A DNA stretch of 64,000 nt from Ctena decussata. Taxonomy: Eukaryota; Mollusca; Bivalvia; Lucinida; Lucinidae. The DNA is taken from positions 8,454,841 to 8,518,840 of the forward strand of contig OZ022506.1 of assembly GCA_963989385.1 (NCBI GenBank). Direction: 5' to 3'. Below the pieces are notes generated by a model. The model did no database searches. It saw only the letters and a list, made by a program, of their open reading frames with translations, and was not told the origin of the DNA. The number at the start of each line of letters is the position of its first letter. The stretch's first letter is position 1. The position numbers and the translations under genes are program-made. Positions 22,701 through 35,071 of this stretch are shown here, one piece after another.

Positions 22701-23382
22701 ATTCCGCCAATGTGATATATATAAAACACCTGCGGACTGAAAAAAAATTGATTTGCAGAAATTCACGTGAAAAGAAAAATTATGGAGACATATAAGGTGC
22801 CACAATATATTATGGGTATTATAGTAGCTTAATGAGGCTGGACTTTCACAAATCCACCTGTGCTGACCCATACCAGCACCTGTACTGTTTACTTTGCATT
22901 TCGCACATTATCTTCTGTTCTGTTTCTTCTGTTCAACAACATTTAGACAAACAAGACTGCAGGTATCCCGATGACAGTCACATTCTTTTTTCTGCAGGTT
23001 CTACAGGCTGGTCTAGATCTTTAGTATCCTTGGCTGATATTCCAGTTCTGGGAAAAATAGTCACAACTATTAAATCCAAGATGATTGAATCTGTCTAGGT
23101 CATTGCGACAGGAGGAAATTAAAATAAGCCTGGTTATGAGTGAACCTGAAGGGCATCAAACTCCCTTGCATCAAACATCAACCAGCCAGGCTGGGAAGTG
23201 TTGGCCTGTACATGTCATAATTTACTAGAGAATTCAAAGAGACACTGTGTCTCGCCTGTCATGCTTTATCATAAAAAGATGCCTATATGGGAGCAAATTC
23301 TTTCCTTTGAGAGTTGAAGTGGTAAGGGAGGCAACAATCAAAATGACACAGTTGCTTACCCTGAAAATGTAACCACTGATCA
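22701..23382. other. Unassigned, with an orphan acceptor-like site
   Basis: An 88-codon plus-strand frame (22832-23098) ends after a very good acceptor, TTCTTTTTTCTGCAG at 22984-22998. The part after it (LVSLADIPVLGKIVTTIKSK and MIESV, then stop) could be a last exon. No upstream exon was found, so it is not called. Confidence 0.25.
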
Positions 23383-23584
23383 TTAACCCTTAATGCGCCA
23401 AAAAGCAGACGACAAAATTTACGTCTGCAGAATTTCAAAAAAAATTTAGTCCAAGCGATATCATATTGAGAATATGAACAGTAGAGGGCAAACAGTTTAG
23501 ATTCAGATGAGGTGGCTCATTATGAGCCACCTCATCTGGATCTACACTGTTTGCCAATTCAACAATTTTAATTTTTAAGGGTTA
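23383..23584. mobile_element. MITE family D
   Basis: TTAACCCTTAATGCGCC at the left, centre GTGGCTCATTATGAGCCAC, then GGATCTACACTGTTTGCC and TTTTTAAGGGTTA at the right. Confidence 0.82.
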
Positions 23585-24144
23585 CCTGTTCGATGGACAG
23601 AAAAAAGTATAGACCTTAATATTATAATGCTTCTGTCTGACCTAGGCTGACATATTTGCCCCATTGCAAAGAGTATATAGTTAACACTTAACAAAATCTC
23701 ATATTATTTTCATTGCATATTAGCATTTCAATTTACCTGTTGAACTAATTTAAAGCAATTAAGAATTGCCTTAAGCCCTATGGCATATAAATAGACACAG
23801 AAAATCATTAAAATTCCTATCAATAAGATTTTATACCATACTTTGGAATCAAAAAGGTCATAACCCGACAGGTGCAACATCCTTTCCTTGGCAATACCTT
23901 GACGAAATCGAAGAACACCAAGACTATAAGGAAACCTGTTACTGCATGTTTTCTTTTCAAATGGACAAACCTATTCCTAACAGAATGATGTCTTGCCCAT
24001 CTGCACATGGTCACAAAGCAGGGCTAACCAGAAAACTTGATTTTAGAATTTTGACGGTAATCTTTATTACAAAATGGACTTTGTTATGAGAAACTTTATT
24101 CCAGTCGTACTTACAGGGTACCAGCTGGCACACATGCAGTGCCT

Positions 24145-24325
24145 GGCCAACAAGATTCTGACAAGTCCTGTCCCCTAACAGGATAGCTTGCTTGATTATG
24201 GGCACCTTGGCCCACTTGCCCATCACATAAAAAGCTTTAACCAAAACATCAAAATTAATGTGGATGCCAATGCCAGGGGGACAACAATACTCTTCCAGTA
24301 CTTTCATACAGGCAAGCTGAAAAAG
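24145..24325 (+). mobile_element. Family F, degraded copy
   Basis: The blocks GACAAGTCCTGTCCCC, AACAGGATAGCTTGC, TTGCCCATCACATAAAAAGC and CTTTAACCAAAACATC are in family order, followed by a decayed CAGGCAAGCTGAAAAAG end. Confidence 0.6.
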
Positions 24326-24536
24326 CAAAGATCAGAGCAGACTGCACAGTAGACACGCTACCGTAGTCTTGATGTACAATTTCTCATAATACCTACACAG
24401 CCTACATGATAATTACATGATAATAAAATCTCTGATTTAGATCAGTGTCAGCAGCTTTAAAGACCAACAAGTGTAATCCCTTATTTAGTAGAAACTGCTT
24501 CATTAGCAATAACCTAGCTGCTTTAGGTAAAATTAC

Positions 24537-25200
24537 ATGATCTACTTCAATTGCCACAGCAATTCGTTGAGACTTGAATCAAATGAGAAACTGATGCTTA
24601 GCATCATATCCCTTGTCATATCCATCTCTTTGTATGCCTGTGAAAAGTGGACCTTGACTACAGAATTAGAGAAAACAATGCATGCCTTTGAGATAAGATG
24701 CTATCAATTGCAGTATGTTGTACAATGAAGGACCAAGTAACTAATCAAGATCCAAGTAGCCACTGGAGAACACCAGGGGCCGTATTCATAAAACGACTTA
24801 AGTGGTTGCTATGCTGTTGCTAAGGCTAAATTTCTTTGAAGGAGATTCCCTACAACTATGAAATTTGCTCTGGAGGAACAGTCTTACAAAGACTGTTCCT
24901 CCAGACCAAATTTCATAGTTGTAGGGAATCTCCTTTATAGATATTCAGCCTTAGCAACAGCATAGCAACGACTTAAGTGGCTTTATGAATACGGCCCCAG
25001 GGTCATTAAACAGAAACTAAGGTGGTTTTGGCACATCTCAAGGTCTTGAAGACTGTCTTAGCAAAGTCAACCCTACAGGGCACAGAGAAAGGCAGACAGA
25101 TGAAAAGATGGGGAAGACAATATTAAAAAGAGGACTGGGATGGACTTTGCAAGCACAACTGGGGCAGCTGAAAACAGGACCAGCTGGTAGGGTCAAGTCT
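24537..25200 (+). pseudogene. Second LINE reverse-transcriptase fossil, split by a hairpin MITE
   Basis: Left part: SIISLVISISLYACEKWTLT and TELEKTMHAFEIRCY, related to the fossil at 9537. Right part (from about 25000): LRWFWHISRS-like, then a GQYNIKRGLGWTL-type region in another frame. Frameshifts and deletions throughout. The gap 24778-24998 is a foldback MITE. Confidence 0.8.
24778..24998. mobile_element. Foldback MITE inside the LINE fossil
   Basis: GGGGCCGTATTCATAAAACG ... GGCTTTATGAATACGGCCCC. The inner arms (GGAGATTCCCTACAACTATG and its complement) are almost perfect around CTTACAAAGACTG. The arm quality contrasts with the decayed LINE around it. Confidence 0.88.
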
Positions 25201-25215
25201 GGTAACTTCAGACAG

Positions 25216-25366
25216 CAGATAAATTCGGACATACCGTTGAAAACAGGGAAAATCCTGATGGGCCGTCTCGTCAGGATTTTCATAGTTTGCCCGGTTATTT
25301 TTGTTTTAATTCCAAACAACTGACATATAAGTGAAACAATGTCACTGTCCGAATTTACCTGACTTT
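25216..25366. repeat. Imperfect foldback with a strong central stem
   Basis: Ends TAAATTCGGACAT and TGTCCGAATTTA. The centre is AAAATCCTGATGGGCC / CGTCAGGATTTT. A single copy in the window. Confidence 0.5.
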
Positions 25367-25761
25367 ACCCTAAGAGGTTGTAGCTGAGTCACCTGTGGTG
25401 CCTTTTTAGAATAATTACGGTAACTGCTAAATTTCCCAATATTTTGGGTAAATAAGGTAAGAATTGAAGGTAGACTAGACATAATTAAGTTTTAAAACAG
25501 AACATCAAGCCAGACCACCAACATAATCAGGATCTGTAAGTCTGTGAGTTTATTATTTCTACAGACCAGGCCTACATCAAATCATTCAACATCACAGATT
25601 TCTTACATAACCCATTACAAGCTAAGAAGGTATAATAACACTCTATCAAAAGCACCAGCCTGATTTTAGACCCTCACCATTCTAAACCAATTCAGCAGCT
25701 TGCAGCTTGACTAGATTCTCAAAGGTTGATCTTGGTGTGTTCACTGATCTTCAAATTCAGC

Positions 25762-25900
25762 CACTGGAGGCCCAGCAGTAGCTCAAAGGGTTATAAGCCC
25801 TGGCCTGCTAAACTAGCAAATCTTATTCCCTTGCCCAGCTGCCCTGAATTAACCTGGTGCCTACAAAGACCCCTTTGGTCCCAAACAGGCTGTCAATTAA
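25762..25900 (+). mobile_element. SINE family G fragment
   Basis: CAGTAGCTCAAAGGGTTATA then GCCCTGGCCTGCTAAACTAG matches the tRNA-like head of family G (compare 40457). The body is lost. Confidence 0.5.
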
Positions 25901-25944
25901 ATTGTGATCTTAACCCAAACCAGAAGCTCATTCTGACATTCACA

Positions 25945-26159
25945 TTAACTCTTTAATAAACACCAAGAAGCAGACAACAAAATTTACGTACGCAAAAATT
26001 AAAAAAATGCCTTGTCCAAGACATTTCATATTGAGAATTCAAAGACTAGAGGGCAAATAGTGTAGATCTAGATAAGGCGGCTCATTATGAGCCGCCACAT
26101 CAAGATCTACGCTATTTGCAAATTCTGCTATTTTCGTCACTGGTGCTTAAAGTGTTAAC
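25945..26159. mobile_element. MITE family D
   Basis: TTAACTCTTTAATAAACACC ... TGGTGCTTAAAGTGTTAA, with GGCGGCTCATTATGAGCCGC in the centre and AGACTAGAGGGCAAATAGTG in the left arm. Confidence 0.85.
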
Positions 26160-26227
26160 AGATTTCAAGTTACATCAAATTCACCTGACACATACAGATC
26201 AAGCACAAACATGCCTGATCTAACAGT

Positions 26228-26281
26228 TGAGGAGCAGATCAGACTGCTCCCAGTCTAGTCTAGGTCTCCACTGTTTGCCAT
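26228..26281. repeat. Family C hairpin, decayed
   Basis: GGAGCAGATCAGACTGCTCC and GTCTCCACTGTTTGCC remain. The left outer arm is missing. Confidence 0.6.
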
Positions 26282-26633
26282 TCATATCTAAAGTAGTATT
26301 TCGATCAAAGGTGAAAAGTACCGGCTAATGAATTTTCTTTTCAAAGAAAAGGTGTTGCAGCAGTGAGTGGGGCTGTAAGCTAGATCAATTCAAAATAAAA
26401 AGATTACTAATTATGAGTCAAGATATGGTACTAAACAAAACCGACTAATTTTGAGGAAAAACTGAGCTTAATTGAAGGCAAACCAGGAAATTTAATTCTG
26501 ATTGGTCATGCAACCGGTAGACTAGGAAGTCCTCACAGTGGCACACAGATCAAATAATGGGATTCAGTGAGTTACTGCATGTTATCTAATCAGTGATGAT
26601 CAGTTTGATCAATTTCTCACCTTACCAACATAT

Positions 26634-26871
26634 GAGCCGCGACACATCATAACCAACCAAGTGGTTGTGCGCCCAGCACAGACTCAGATCAGCCTGGGCA
26701 TCCGCCCAGTCTGATCAGAGACTTTGCTGTCCACATGGAGCTAGCTTAGACCCTCAGCTACTCTTTGAGCACTTAACAAAGAGTCTGGTCATACTGGGCG
26801 AATGCCCAGGCTGATCAGAGTCTGCATTGGGCGCACAACCACAATGTTGGTTTTGTCGTGTCGCGGCTCAA
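26634..26871. mobile_element. MITE family E
   Basis: GAGCCGCGACACATCATAAC ... TTTTGTCGTGTCGCGGCTC, full interior. The two interior palindromes (GCATCCGCCCAGTCTGATC and ATGCCCAGGCTGATC) are intact. Confidence 0.9.
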
Positions 26872-27254
26872 TCTATTACAGAAAACTACTCTCCTGTCAA
26901 TATTCTTACCTTATTTGGGAGAGCAATTGAAAATGTAGATGCTGACTAATTGAGCGTACCAGAAAATCTGTGACTGCCTTTTCCATCATAATTCAGAGCT
27001 TAGTAACAGATAAACTTTTTTTTTTCATTACTGTTATTACCTTTAATAATTTCGAGATAGGTACCTGTTTGTTACCAAACCAAGCAACTTTAATCTGTTT
27101 GCATTTACTCTGTAAAAGCAATTAAGTTCCATACTTGAGCACAGGAGTCCCAGAGCCACTTTTTGGAAAAAGTAGAAGTTCCACTAATATGATAGAACCT
27201 GTGGACTGATAACATGTATATTGGAAATGATAAGTAAACACATTGTAATGTATG

Positions 27255-27484
27255 GATGGATCATGGATGACTTGCAATTTTACAGCTCTCTCAACAGTAT
27301 TTCAGTCACATCGAGTGTCGGACGGTGAGTCAGCCTCAGAAGGTGGAATGTTGAAAGTGAAAGGCTGTGTGCAATGAAACACCATAATTTACTGTTGAAA
27401 ACAATTCTGCCCCCTGCGGGATCCAGTCCTGGACCAATAGCTTTGCAGGCCATGGGTAATAAAAGACTGAGCTACCAGGGCTCC
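27255..27484 (-). mobile_element. SINE family G
   Basis: The minus strand starts GGAGCCCTGGTAGCTCAG at the high end (tRNA-like box A), passes a degenerate box B in the GATCC-rich head, then a body with CACAGCCTTTCA, and ends at ATCCATGATCCATCC. Confidence 0.75.
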
Positions 27485-27584
27485 TAAAAACATTATAAGG
27501 TACTGCATTTTCTGGCTATAAGACAAGGCTTTCTCTCTCCGAAATTGCCCGAAATATGCCCGAAATATGCAAATCAGTCTCGTG

Positions 27585-27690
27585 TAATTTGGCTTTCAGA
27601 TAGGTCTTTCTCATCAAAAACAATCCCAAAAATCTAGATCCATCTTCTAAGATGGATCTAGATTTTTGGAATTGTTTTGGAATGGAAATC
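27585..27690. repeat. Hairpin with AAATCTAGATCCATCTT arms
   Basis: CCAAAAATCTAGATCCATCT / AGATGGATCTAGATTTTTGG around TCTA. A related, less perfect stem lies at 38725-38780. Confidence 0.75.
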
Positions 27691-28299
27691 TTATAACCGA
27701 ATAAATATGAAACTGTACAACGTAACAAGTGCAAAATTACTCATGCATTATCTGCTTATATTCAGAAGTTTAGAAGCAGAAAAAACATACCATCTAAAGT
27801 GCAAAAACAAACACTCTCTTTTCCTGATCTGTTGCTATGAATGTGAGATCTTATTATGATAAATTCATCAAATGATACACATAATTACAGGTACAGAAAC
27901 GGCACCCAAAAAAACATACATCTGCACATTGTAAAACAGGGGTGATAGAGTATGAACACCATGAATAAGGCATGCCAACATTTTGGGGGGATATCAGAAA
28001 ATCAATGTTTTTTGTCCGATTTTTCTCCACATGGCTTATCTTCATTGTTGGATTTCCCTGATGCATAACTTGAACAAGCTACTGCAACGTAAGTTGTGCA
28101 GAGAATTAGGGTGTCTGGGTACACCACCACATTTTTTCTGCCATTTACTCAAAGGAAGGGGGAGGGGGAACATTTGTGATTTACTGTTTGCTTCCTTTAT
28201 GGGTGACATAGCCCATCCAAAATGGGGCTAACCCTAAATGGGAAAAATTTGCTTCGACTGGCACTAGCATCATATGCTTTCTTTTAAGAGTTAAACCCA

Positions 28300-28503
28300 A
28301 TTGAGATGGATGATGGATAACTTGTGATTTGATGTCCTTTTCAACAGAATTTGTTACATCAGGACAATCGGACAGTGATAATGAAAGGCTGTGTGCAATG
28401 GAACCCTGGTTATGGTAGGAAAGATTCTTACCACAAGGGGGGCTAAAACCCCATCCACTAGATCAGTAGGCCAGCACTTAAACCACTGAGCTACTGGAGC
28501 TCC
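28300..28503 (-). mobile_element. SINE family G
   Basis: Same order of blocks as at 27255: GATGGATGATGGATAACTTG at the low end, GAAAGGCTGTGTGCAATGGA in the body, and GAGCTACTGGAGCTCC at the head end. A family F copy starts just beyond the head. Confidence 0.75.
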
Positions 28504-28529
28504 TGTGAACCCAACTGAGAAGGGAGGCA

Positions 28530-28722
28530 AACAAGACCTGTCACCGGGACAGGATAGCTCGCCTGACAGAGCCTTGCCCATCACCTAAAAAAACTTTAAC
28601 GTAAAACTTTAACATTTTGGTAACGCGGACACCGCCACTGCCGCCGCTAATGCTAAAGCTCATGCCGACGCCAAGGGTAGTACAATAGCTCTTCCTGAAC
28701 TTTGTTCAGACGAGCTAAAAAT
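28530..28722 (+). mobile_element. Family F, short copy
   Basis: ACAAGACCTGTCACCGGGAC, AGGATAGCTCGCCTGAC, GCCTTGCCCATCACC, CTTTAACGTAAAAC, then GCCGACGCC triplet-like repeats and CTTCCTGAACTTTGTTCAGA ending CGAGCTAAAAATG. Confidence 0.85.
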
Positions 28723-29538
28723 GAAAATGGCAGAGTTGCTTCCCCTCAAAGTGTACTAATTCGCCTCAAAAGATTTCGAACTACGATCGAAAAAATCTAG
28801 CAGCTCCATGGCAGGGTTTTAATAAAGTGCATGAGAGATAGATACATATTTTTTTATGCTTCTATTCCCCTTTTTTTTTTATTTCCTTATATAAATCATG
28901 ATGCAAAAGCGGTTCTTCCCCCTGCTCAAAATAGCACTAATCTGCATAATGGTATGACATATTTGACACAAACCACCTAAATTAGACAATAAAAATTGCT
29001 TTATACTTCTTCCTACAGACCAAAATAGCTACAACTCTATACAAAGCTAACCATAAATGGCTGCACTCGATGGGATGCGTCAAGCAACTACGTTTTTATC
29101 ACTTTAGTGACGGAACCATGAAGTTAGAGACCAGCCTGCTCATTGTCAGTCTGAGCTGTCTTCCCTGTCCACACTCTAAAAGAACTGTCAACAAAACCGT
29201 ATATGAGAAAAAAATTTGAATCATAAACTGCTGGCATGAAAAATTAGGCTACCGGTAGATACACTTTATAAATGGGGCTTAGACTCATTTTCATTTGACA
29301 TAGACCATACAGTAGCAAAAAATACGGGATCAATACTTTATGCAATCTCGGCAGTGACGTTTTTTCTGCAATTGGTCTGCTAGTATTCTCAGGTTTCTTT
29401 TGAAGAGTACAATATAAATATTGGTAACGGCAACCTTTAAACACTGATAGTGGGAGTACTTAATATTACTGACATCATATGAAGGATTGGTCCACGTACC
29501 GTAGTTCAATGAATGTTGGGACAGACATGCCTCTATGA

Positions 29539-29607
29539 GCAAACAGTGCAGGCCCTGATCAGACTGCTCCTACAGGAGCAGTCTGATCAGGGCCTTCACT
29601 GTTTGTC
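29539..29607. repeat. Family C hairpin, near-perfect
   Basis: GCAAACAGTGCAGGCCCTGA, TCAGACTGCTCC TA CAGGAGCAGTCTGA, TCAGGGCCTTCACTGTTTG. Confidence 0.9.
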
Positions 29608-30624
29608 TTTCTGCCAATAACATTTGACATAATGGCAATAAATTGCATTTAAATTTTGAAATATTTTTTATGATAAGTGTTCCGACATTTTGGGCAGTTA
29701 TGGTAAAGTAAACAGGGGATTATGATAATATGCTTTCCTGTATTTTTTTTATCTCTGTCAAGGAGTGGTGTCAGAGATGGCACCATCAGAAATGACCCCT
29801 CAGACACTCAACTGACTAGGTCCCAGTGACCCCTCGGCATTCACAGAATTATTTCCTTTTTAATTTGGATGCATTTACTGTTATTCTGTTCTGTTCTGTT
29901 TCAATTCTGGTAACAACTAGTGGCATACACAGACATTTTTTATCAATTTCATTATTTAATGGTCCCTTGAAAATATTAGCAGATCAGGGCTTTTGATACC
30001 TTGTTCTAACATTTTGAATACTCTATAAGTCTACGTAATTCCACCAAACACTACTGACATTAACAGTATCAGCTAGCTCAGTAGTCTTCAGTAGTGATCG
30101 AATGCTGAAAACTGAGTGCTGAAAACTGAGTGAATACTTGTCAAACTCAGTCAAACATTTGCCTTCAAACTAGTCTCAAAAAAGAACACCCTGAAATGTC
30201 ATAACATGGCCCACCGAGTAGCAGTCTGTAGTTAGCTGCATGATACAATATATGAGTAGTGTCAATAAGCCAAAACAACACTTTTCCATATAGCCAGTCA
30301 AATATGGGTGCTGACTTACGACAAGTCAAATTTATGCTGTACAAGCTTTTGTTGGATCTTAAAACAGTAAGTAGATGTTCTACAATAACTGTATTAAAAG
30401 GATGAACGAAAGGGCCTTAACAGATTCTGGTGCAGACGTGCAAAAATGTTTGCAATACAACATAAATCAATACATTTTAGTATCTTGGTGGTCTATACAA
30501 TAGAAAAACACTAAAAGTTGCACAGTGAGACTTAAAAGATCAAAACTGATTATCTGACGATGATTTATGACGTTATTTTAAGCTACTTCTTCTGCACAAA
30601 GAAATCAACTTCTTACTTATTAGC
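29608..30624. other. AT-rich stretch, nothing recognised
   Basis: A local duplication TGCTGAAAACTGAGTG occurs at about 30103 and 30117. No exon or element was identified. Confidence 0.4.
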
Positions 30625-30820
30625 AGCCCTCTATATGAGCCAAATTTTGGGAATTAACACTGTAGCTTTATGGTTTATTTTTCTGTAAACCATACATTGT
30701 AGAACCTGATCAGAACTGCCTCAATGAGGCAGTTCTGATGAGGTTCAATGATGTATGTTTCCAGAAAACAGGAAAAAATATCCCAGGTTTTACCCCAAAA
30801 TTTCAACGTATCTCGAGCTC
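30625..30820. mobile_element. Foldback family B, subfamily with AACTGCC centre
   Basis: The centre CAGAACTGCCTCAATGAGGC AGTTCTGA is flanked by ACCATACATTGTAGAACC and its partner. It ends CGTATCTCGAGCTC. The left end has decayed. Confidence 0.7.
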
Positions 30821-31492
30821 ACAAACACGAGTGTATTAGTATTGTATTGTCACAGTTTTCTAATGGATCATGTTTTATCCCCTTTTTGAATCTTATAAAT
30901 TTGAAAGTTTCAAATTAGACCACTGTTCAAGCAATTTTATGCCATGTCACGCAAATATGCTAATTTGATAGGAAATCAGATTCTCATCTTTGTATACTGA
31001 CAAACTAGATTTTCTAATGGCTGTCAAATTAAACAGGTACAACATGCGTTACCAGCAAACTGTTATAACCCTACAGTTTACGGGCCTAAACTGGTAAGTG
31101 ATAAATATTCAACTGAGCATGCTCCCCTACTTTCCAAGATGGTACCATACACAGCTGCTAATTTCTCCTCAAAGTGGAACTTTTTGCCAGAGTTCTATCT
31201 GAATCAGCCAAAGTCAACAAAGCAGTGCTGGAAACAGCTAGTGGCCCGGTGGCCAATTTTTGTTTCGGGTCACCAGAAATCCCCAAAATATGACCTTTAG
31301 TGGCCCAAATTTATCTTTCTGGCAATACTAAATGAATGGAAACTTTAGCTAGTGGATAATTTGGGCCACTGAAAGTTAGGCCTGCTAAGCTTTTGGGCCA
31401 CCACATTAAACTTGCCAGTTTCCAGCACTGCAAAGGGTGAAAACTTGATTTGTTGCAATGACCTTGGTCTGTTGGCCCAGCATATACAACAA

Positions 31493-31695
31493 CAGAGCTA
31501 TAGATAAGATGGAGTATTTGGTGATAATTAGGGATAATTTTTGTTAATTCTGCATTAAAACATATGTTGTGACCCCTCATCTGAACCGTCTCAACGAGAC
31601 GGTTCAGATGAGGGGTCACAACATATGGTTTCAATGAGAAATAAGAAAAATTATCCTTAATTATCATCAGATACTCCCTCTTATCTATAGCTCTG
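31493..31695. mobile_element. Foldback family B
   Basis: CAGAGCTATAGATAAGATGG ... CCTCTTATCTATAGCTCTG. The centre ACCGTCTCAACGAGACGGTT and arms are almost perfect. AACAA occurs at both flanks. Confidence 0.87.
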
Positions 31696-32027
31696 AACAA
31701 GACTGAAGTATGAAGACCAGCAGTGTCCATGAAATTGAAAGCACATGAAAATGAATGATGTGCTTTATGATCGACATGATATAAAATCAGACTCCTAGTG
31801 AAATTGAGATAAAAAAACATGAAAGCAGTATATAAACATTGAAAAGAACTGTCCAAGAAACTGTGTTATTTTTTTCATTTGTTTTTTTTAACTGTATGGA
31901 TTCCTTTCAATTCCCGCAAATATATCACAGAAACGACCTCCTGAATGTTTAATTACATTTGTACCTATTACGTTTCTATTTCTAGTCTATTATGTATTCT
32001 ATTTGTCTACACCGAAAGAACACAATT

Positions 32028-32231
32028 CAGAGCTCAATATATGGGCCGTTTTTGACGATTATTCCATAATGGTTTCTGATAATTCTGAACGACAAAATAT
32101 GTTGTGACCCCTCACCAGAACTGCCTCATTGAGGCAGTTCTAATGAGGGGCCACAACATATAAATATACAGACAAAATTTTAAAACTTGTTGAAAATTGT
32201 TGTAAACAACCCCACTAACTGCAGCTCTCTG
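32028..32231. mobile_element. Foldback family B, AACTGCC subfamily
   Basis: CAGAGCTCAATATATGGGCC ... ACTGCAGCTCTCTG. The centre is AGAACTGCCTCATTGAGGCA GTTCT within GACCCCTCACC and GAGGGGCCAC. Confidence 0.75.
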
Positions 32232-32589
32232 GGTTCAACATGGACAGCTTTTATTTGCACTGTTGTCTAGTCGAGTAGAGAAATAGAATGTTTTCCTGAT
32301 AATTTATTGCAAAGAACAACAGACAGAGAAATAAACCAAGAATAAATCTCATAGGACACAACCAGTCTGATCAATTTGATCATTTTGGCTGCCTTCTGTA
32401 GTGTCATTTCACTGACCTGTCTTTTTCTATATGCTATATTTACTATAAATAGGCTAGAGTATTCTTGAAACATAATGATAATCTTTATTTCCAAGAAATA
32501 ATATTTCCATGAAACACAAGCACCATGCAAAACAATACAAGAATTCCAGTCTATCTGCACATCGACAAGAAGCAGACTTAAAAGTTTAC

Positions 32590-32750
32590 ATCTCCAATGC
32601 AGACCCTGCCAGGAAAGTATAGCTTATGCCAGTTCCCCTTGCCCATCAGATTAGACTCTTTTATGTAGAAGTTAGCATTTAAGGATGCCTATACCCTCAC
32701 AGACACCGGGGGACAGTGGAGCAGGTCTTCCTGTAGTTTACCATTCAAGT
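32590..32750 (+). mobile_element. Family F, strongly degraded
   Basis: AGGAAAGTATAGCTTATGCC, CCTTGCCCATCAGA and GCAGGTCTTCCTG follow the family order with many changes. Confidence 0.4.
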
Positions 32751-33387
32751 GGTGCTAGCACGATGTATTTGTGAACTGAACAACCAATTTCCGTTGCAAC
32801 CTATTCTGTCCATACATGCACAATTTAATTCTGTGTCACATTGATCAAACATGCCACAGTAACCCAATTCTTTGATGTCATTAATTACCATAATGATGTT
32901 AATAAATGGGACACAAAGTGCCAATGCAAACATTGCAAACCTGATCAGACTGCTCCAACATCAAGCAGACTGATCAACTTTTGCCCTGCCAACAATTTTC
33001 GCAACATCTTCTTCATTGTCGTTGTCGGAGAGTTTAATCAATCTGTTCATATTTCAAGATAAATATAGTTAATTAACGAAAGTGTCTCAATTTTTAGTAT
33101 CAACAGGGTAATTCAAATAAGGTAAAATGCTGCATTTAACTGATCATTTCACACTTCAAATTGTCGGAATTTTCACCTGTTTAAACAGGGTCTACCATCA
33201 ATATGCCATGTATCTTATATAATACAACAAATCTATTATATTTCTCAAAATGTTTGTTTAACACCTTTTCACTCGAAAACTTAATATTTGTTTGACATTA
33301 GCTGCACAAAGGAATTAAATTCGCAATCAGAATTTTCATTAAAAAGAGTAACTTGGTCCCAGTTTATGAAGATTTCATTACTTCTGT

Positions 33388-33585
33388 TGGAGCTCAAGAT
33401 AAAATGTGATTTTTGACAGCAATCCCGAGATTTTTTACCTTCATTCTCATACCACATTTCTTGTGTGACCATTTTTTAGAACTGCCTCGATGAGGCAGTT
33501 CTAATAAAGGCTCACAACAAATGTTTTTGTGGTGTCGCAAAAAATTCTCCAAGAAATATTGTTAACCGATTTATCTTGGGCTCTG
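33388..33585. mobile_element. Foldback family B, AACTGCC subfamily, decayed
   Basis: TGGAGCTCAAGATAAAATG ... GATTTATCTTGGGCTC. The centre is AGAACTGCCTCGATGAGGCA GTTCT. Confidence 0.65.
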
Positions 33586-33926
33586 CCCATAGTGTGATGA
33601 CAGAGAAACATGATCTCTCTCCATAACTTGATTAACTACTGCAAATGTAATTACTTTAAATGCTATAATGTCATTTTGCTTAACTTAATAACTGCACACT
33701 AGAAATATGATATGCGGTGAGAAAAGTTCATGACACAATTTGTCTTCGCTTTCATATAATTTTACATCAGGTTCTCATTCACATGTCAACACACATGTAT
33801 GAAAGGAATATGGACAACTGACACACAGAAATGAATGTCAACCTGCATGTAGTGATGGAACATGTATTGTTAGCCTGCATGGACTACTGACACACACAGA
33901 CATGAATGATAACCTGCATACAACAA

Positions 33927-35071
33927 GAGCTGTCGCCTGACAGCATAGCTCGCCTGAATAGGTGCTTGCCCATCACACAGTCACTATGGTGGTGTGGACT
34001 GCTATGCATAAAACTTTAGGCAAGCATGTCCATAATGACAACACATTTATAAACAAAAGCTATCTCAGAAATGTCTTAAAATAAAATAAAAACACATGAG
34101 CTTGAGGTCAAAGAACTAAGGGGGTGGGTGAGGGGGGGGGGGGGTGAGTGGGGGGGGGGAGCTAGGATGTAGCAAACCTTGAACCATTATCTAACATCAG
34201 TCCAAGTATAAGTATCAACTGAGTCCATTGTGGCACTGTGAATTTATGTTTTCATAAATATAAAACTTTAACCATAATTCAAAGTCAATGACCTTGACTT
34301 CAAGGTCATCCAGTGGGGTAGTTGGGTAAGTATATAGTTTTGTAAAAACTCAAAAAAGTGTCTAACATCAGTTCAAGTGTAAACTAAATCTCTGCCAAGC
34401 ATTATGAATCAGTATGCAATTAGAAAACTTTAATAAAGACCAAATTTCCTAAGTCCCTGACCTTGAAATCAAGGTCACTGAGCGTGGTTGGGGTAGTACT
34501 CTGTAAAACTTTGGACTAATATCTAACTACAGTGCAAATATAAAAAAAGTTCATCTATGGGTTTATCAGATATGTGTCTTTAAAAAACTTTAACCAAAAC
34601 ATCCAAAAATTAAAAAGACAATTGTCTAAGTCCATGACCTTGACATCAAGGTCACTGAGGGGGGTGGGGGTAGTACCCTGGAACACTTTGGACCAATATC
34701 TAACTACAGTGCAAGTATCAAAGGAATCCATCCAGGGGTTAAGGAGATATGTGGCTTTATAAAACTTTAACCAAAACATCCAGTTCAAAAAACTTCCAAT
34801 TTTCTAAGTCCATGACCTTGACATCAAGGTCACAGAGTGGGGTGGGTGTGGTACCCTATTAAACTTTGGACCAATATCTAACTACAGTGCAAGTATCAAA
34901 AGAATCCATCTATGGGTTAAGGAGATATAGGTCTTTAAAAAACTTTAACCAAAACATCCAATCCGGACGCCGACGCTGACGCGGACGCGGACGCGGACGC
35001 GGACGCTGACGCTGACGCCGACGCCGGGGTGACAACAATAGCTCTTCCTGAACTTTCGTTCAGGCGAGCTA
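33927..35071 (+). mobile_element. Family F, long copy with internal tandem units
   Basis: Starts ACAAGAGCTGTCGCCTGACA and ends CAGGCGAGCTAAAAAC. The interior has about four diverged units of roughly 180-200 bp with TGACCTTGACATCAAGGTCA, CTAACTACAGTGCAAGTATC and AAAACTTTAACCAAAACATC. Near the 3' end is a hexamer run GACGCGGACGCGGACGCGG (34970-35030). Confidence 0.85.
34115..34162. repeat. G-rich tract
   Basis: Runs of 5 to 12 G separated by T or A, on the plus strand inside family F. It could form a G-quadruplex and is also prone to sequencing error. Confidence 0.7.

Noticed and set aside
22984..23098. Possible plus-strand last exon after TTCTTTTTTCTGCAG
   Set aside because: One good acceptor and a 34-codon frame are not enough. 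No upstream donor or exon of matching phase was found, and the peptide is not recognised.
26893..26935. Possible 36-bp minus-strand micro-exon before a GTAAGA donor
   Set aside because: The phase could fit the gene, but the segment is too short and the acceptor too weak to support.
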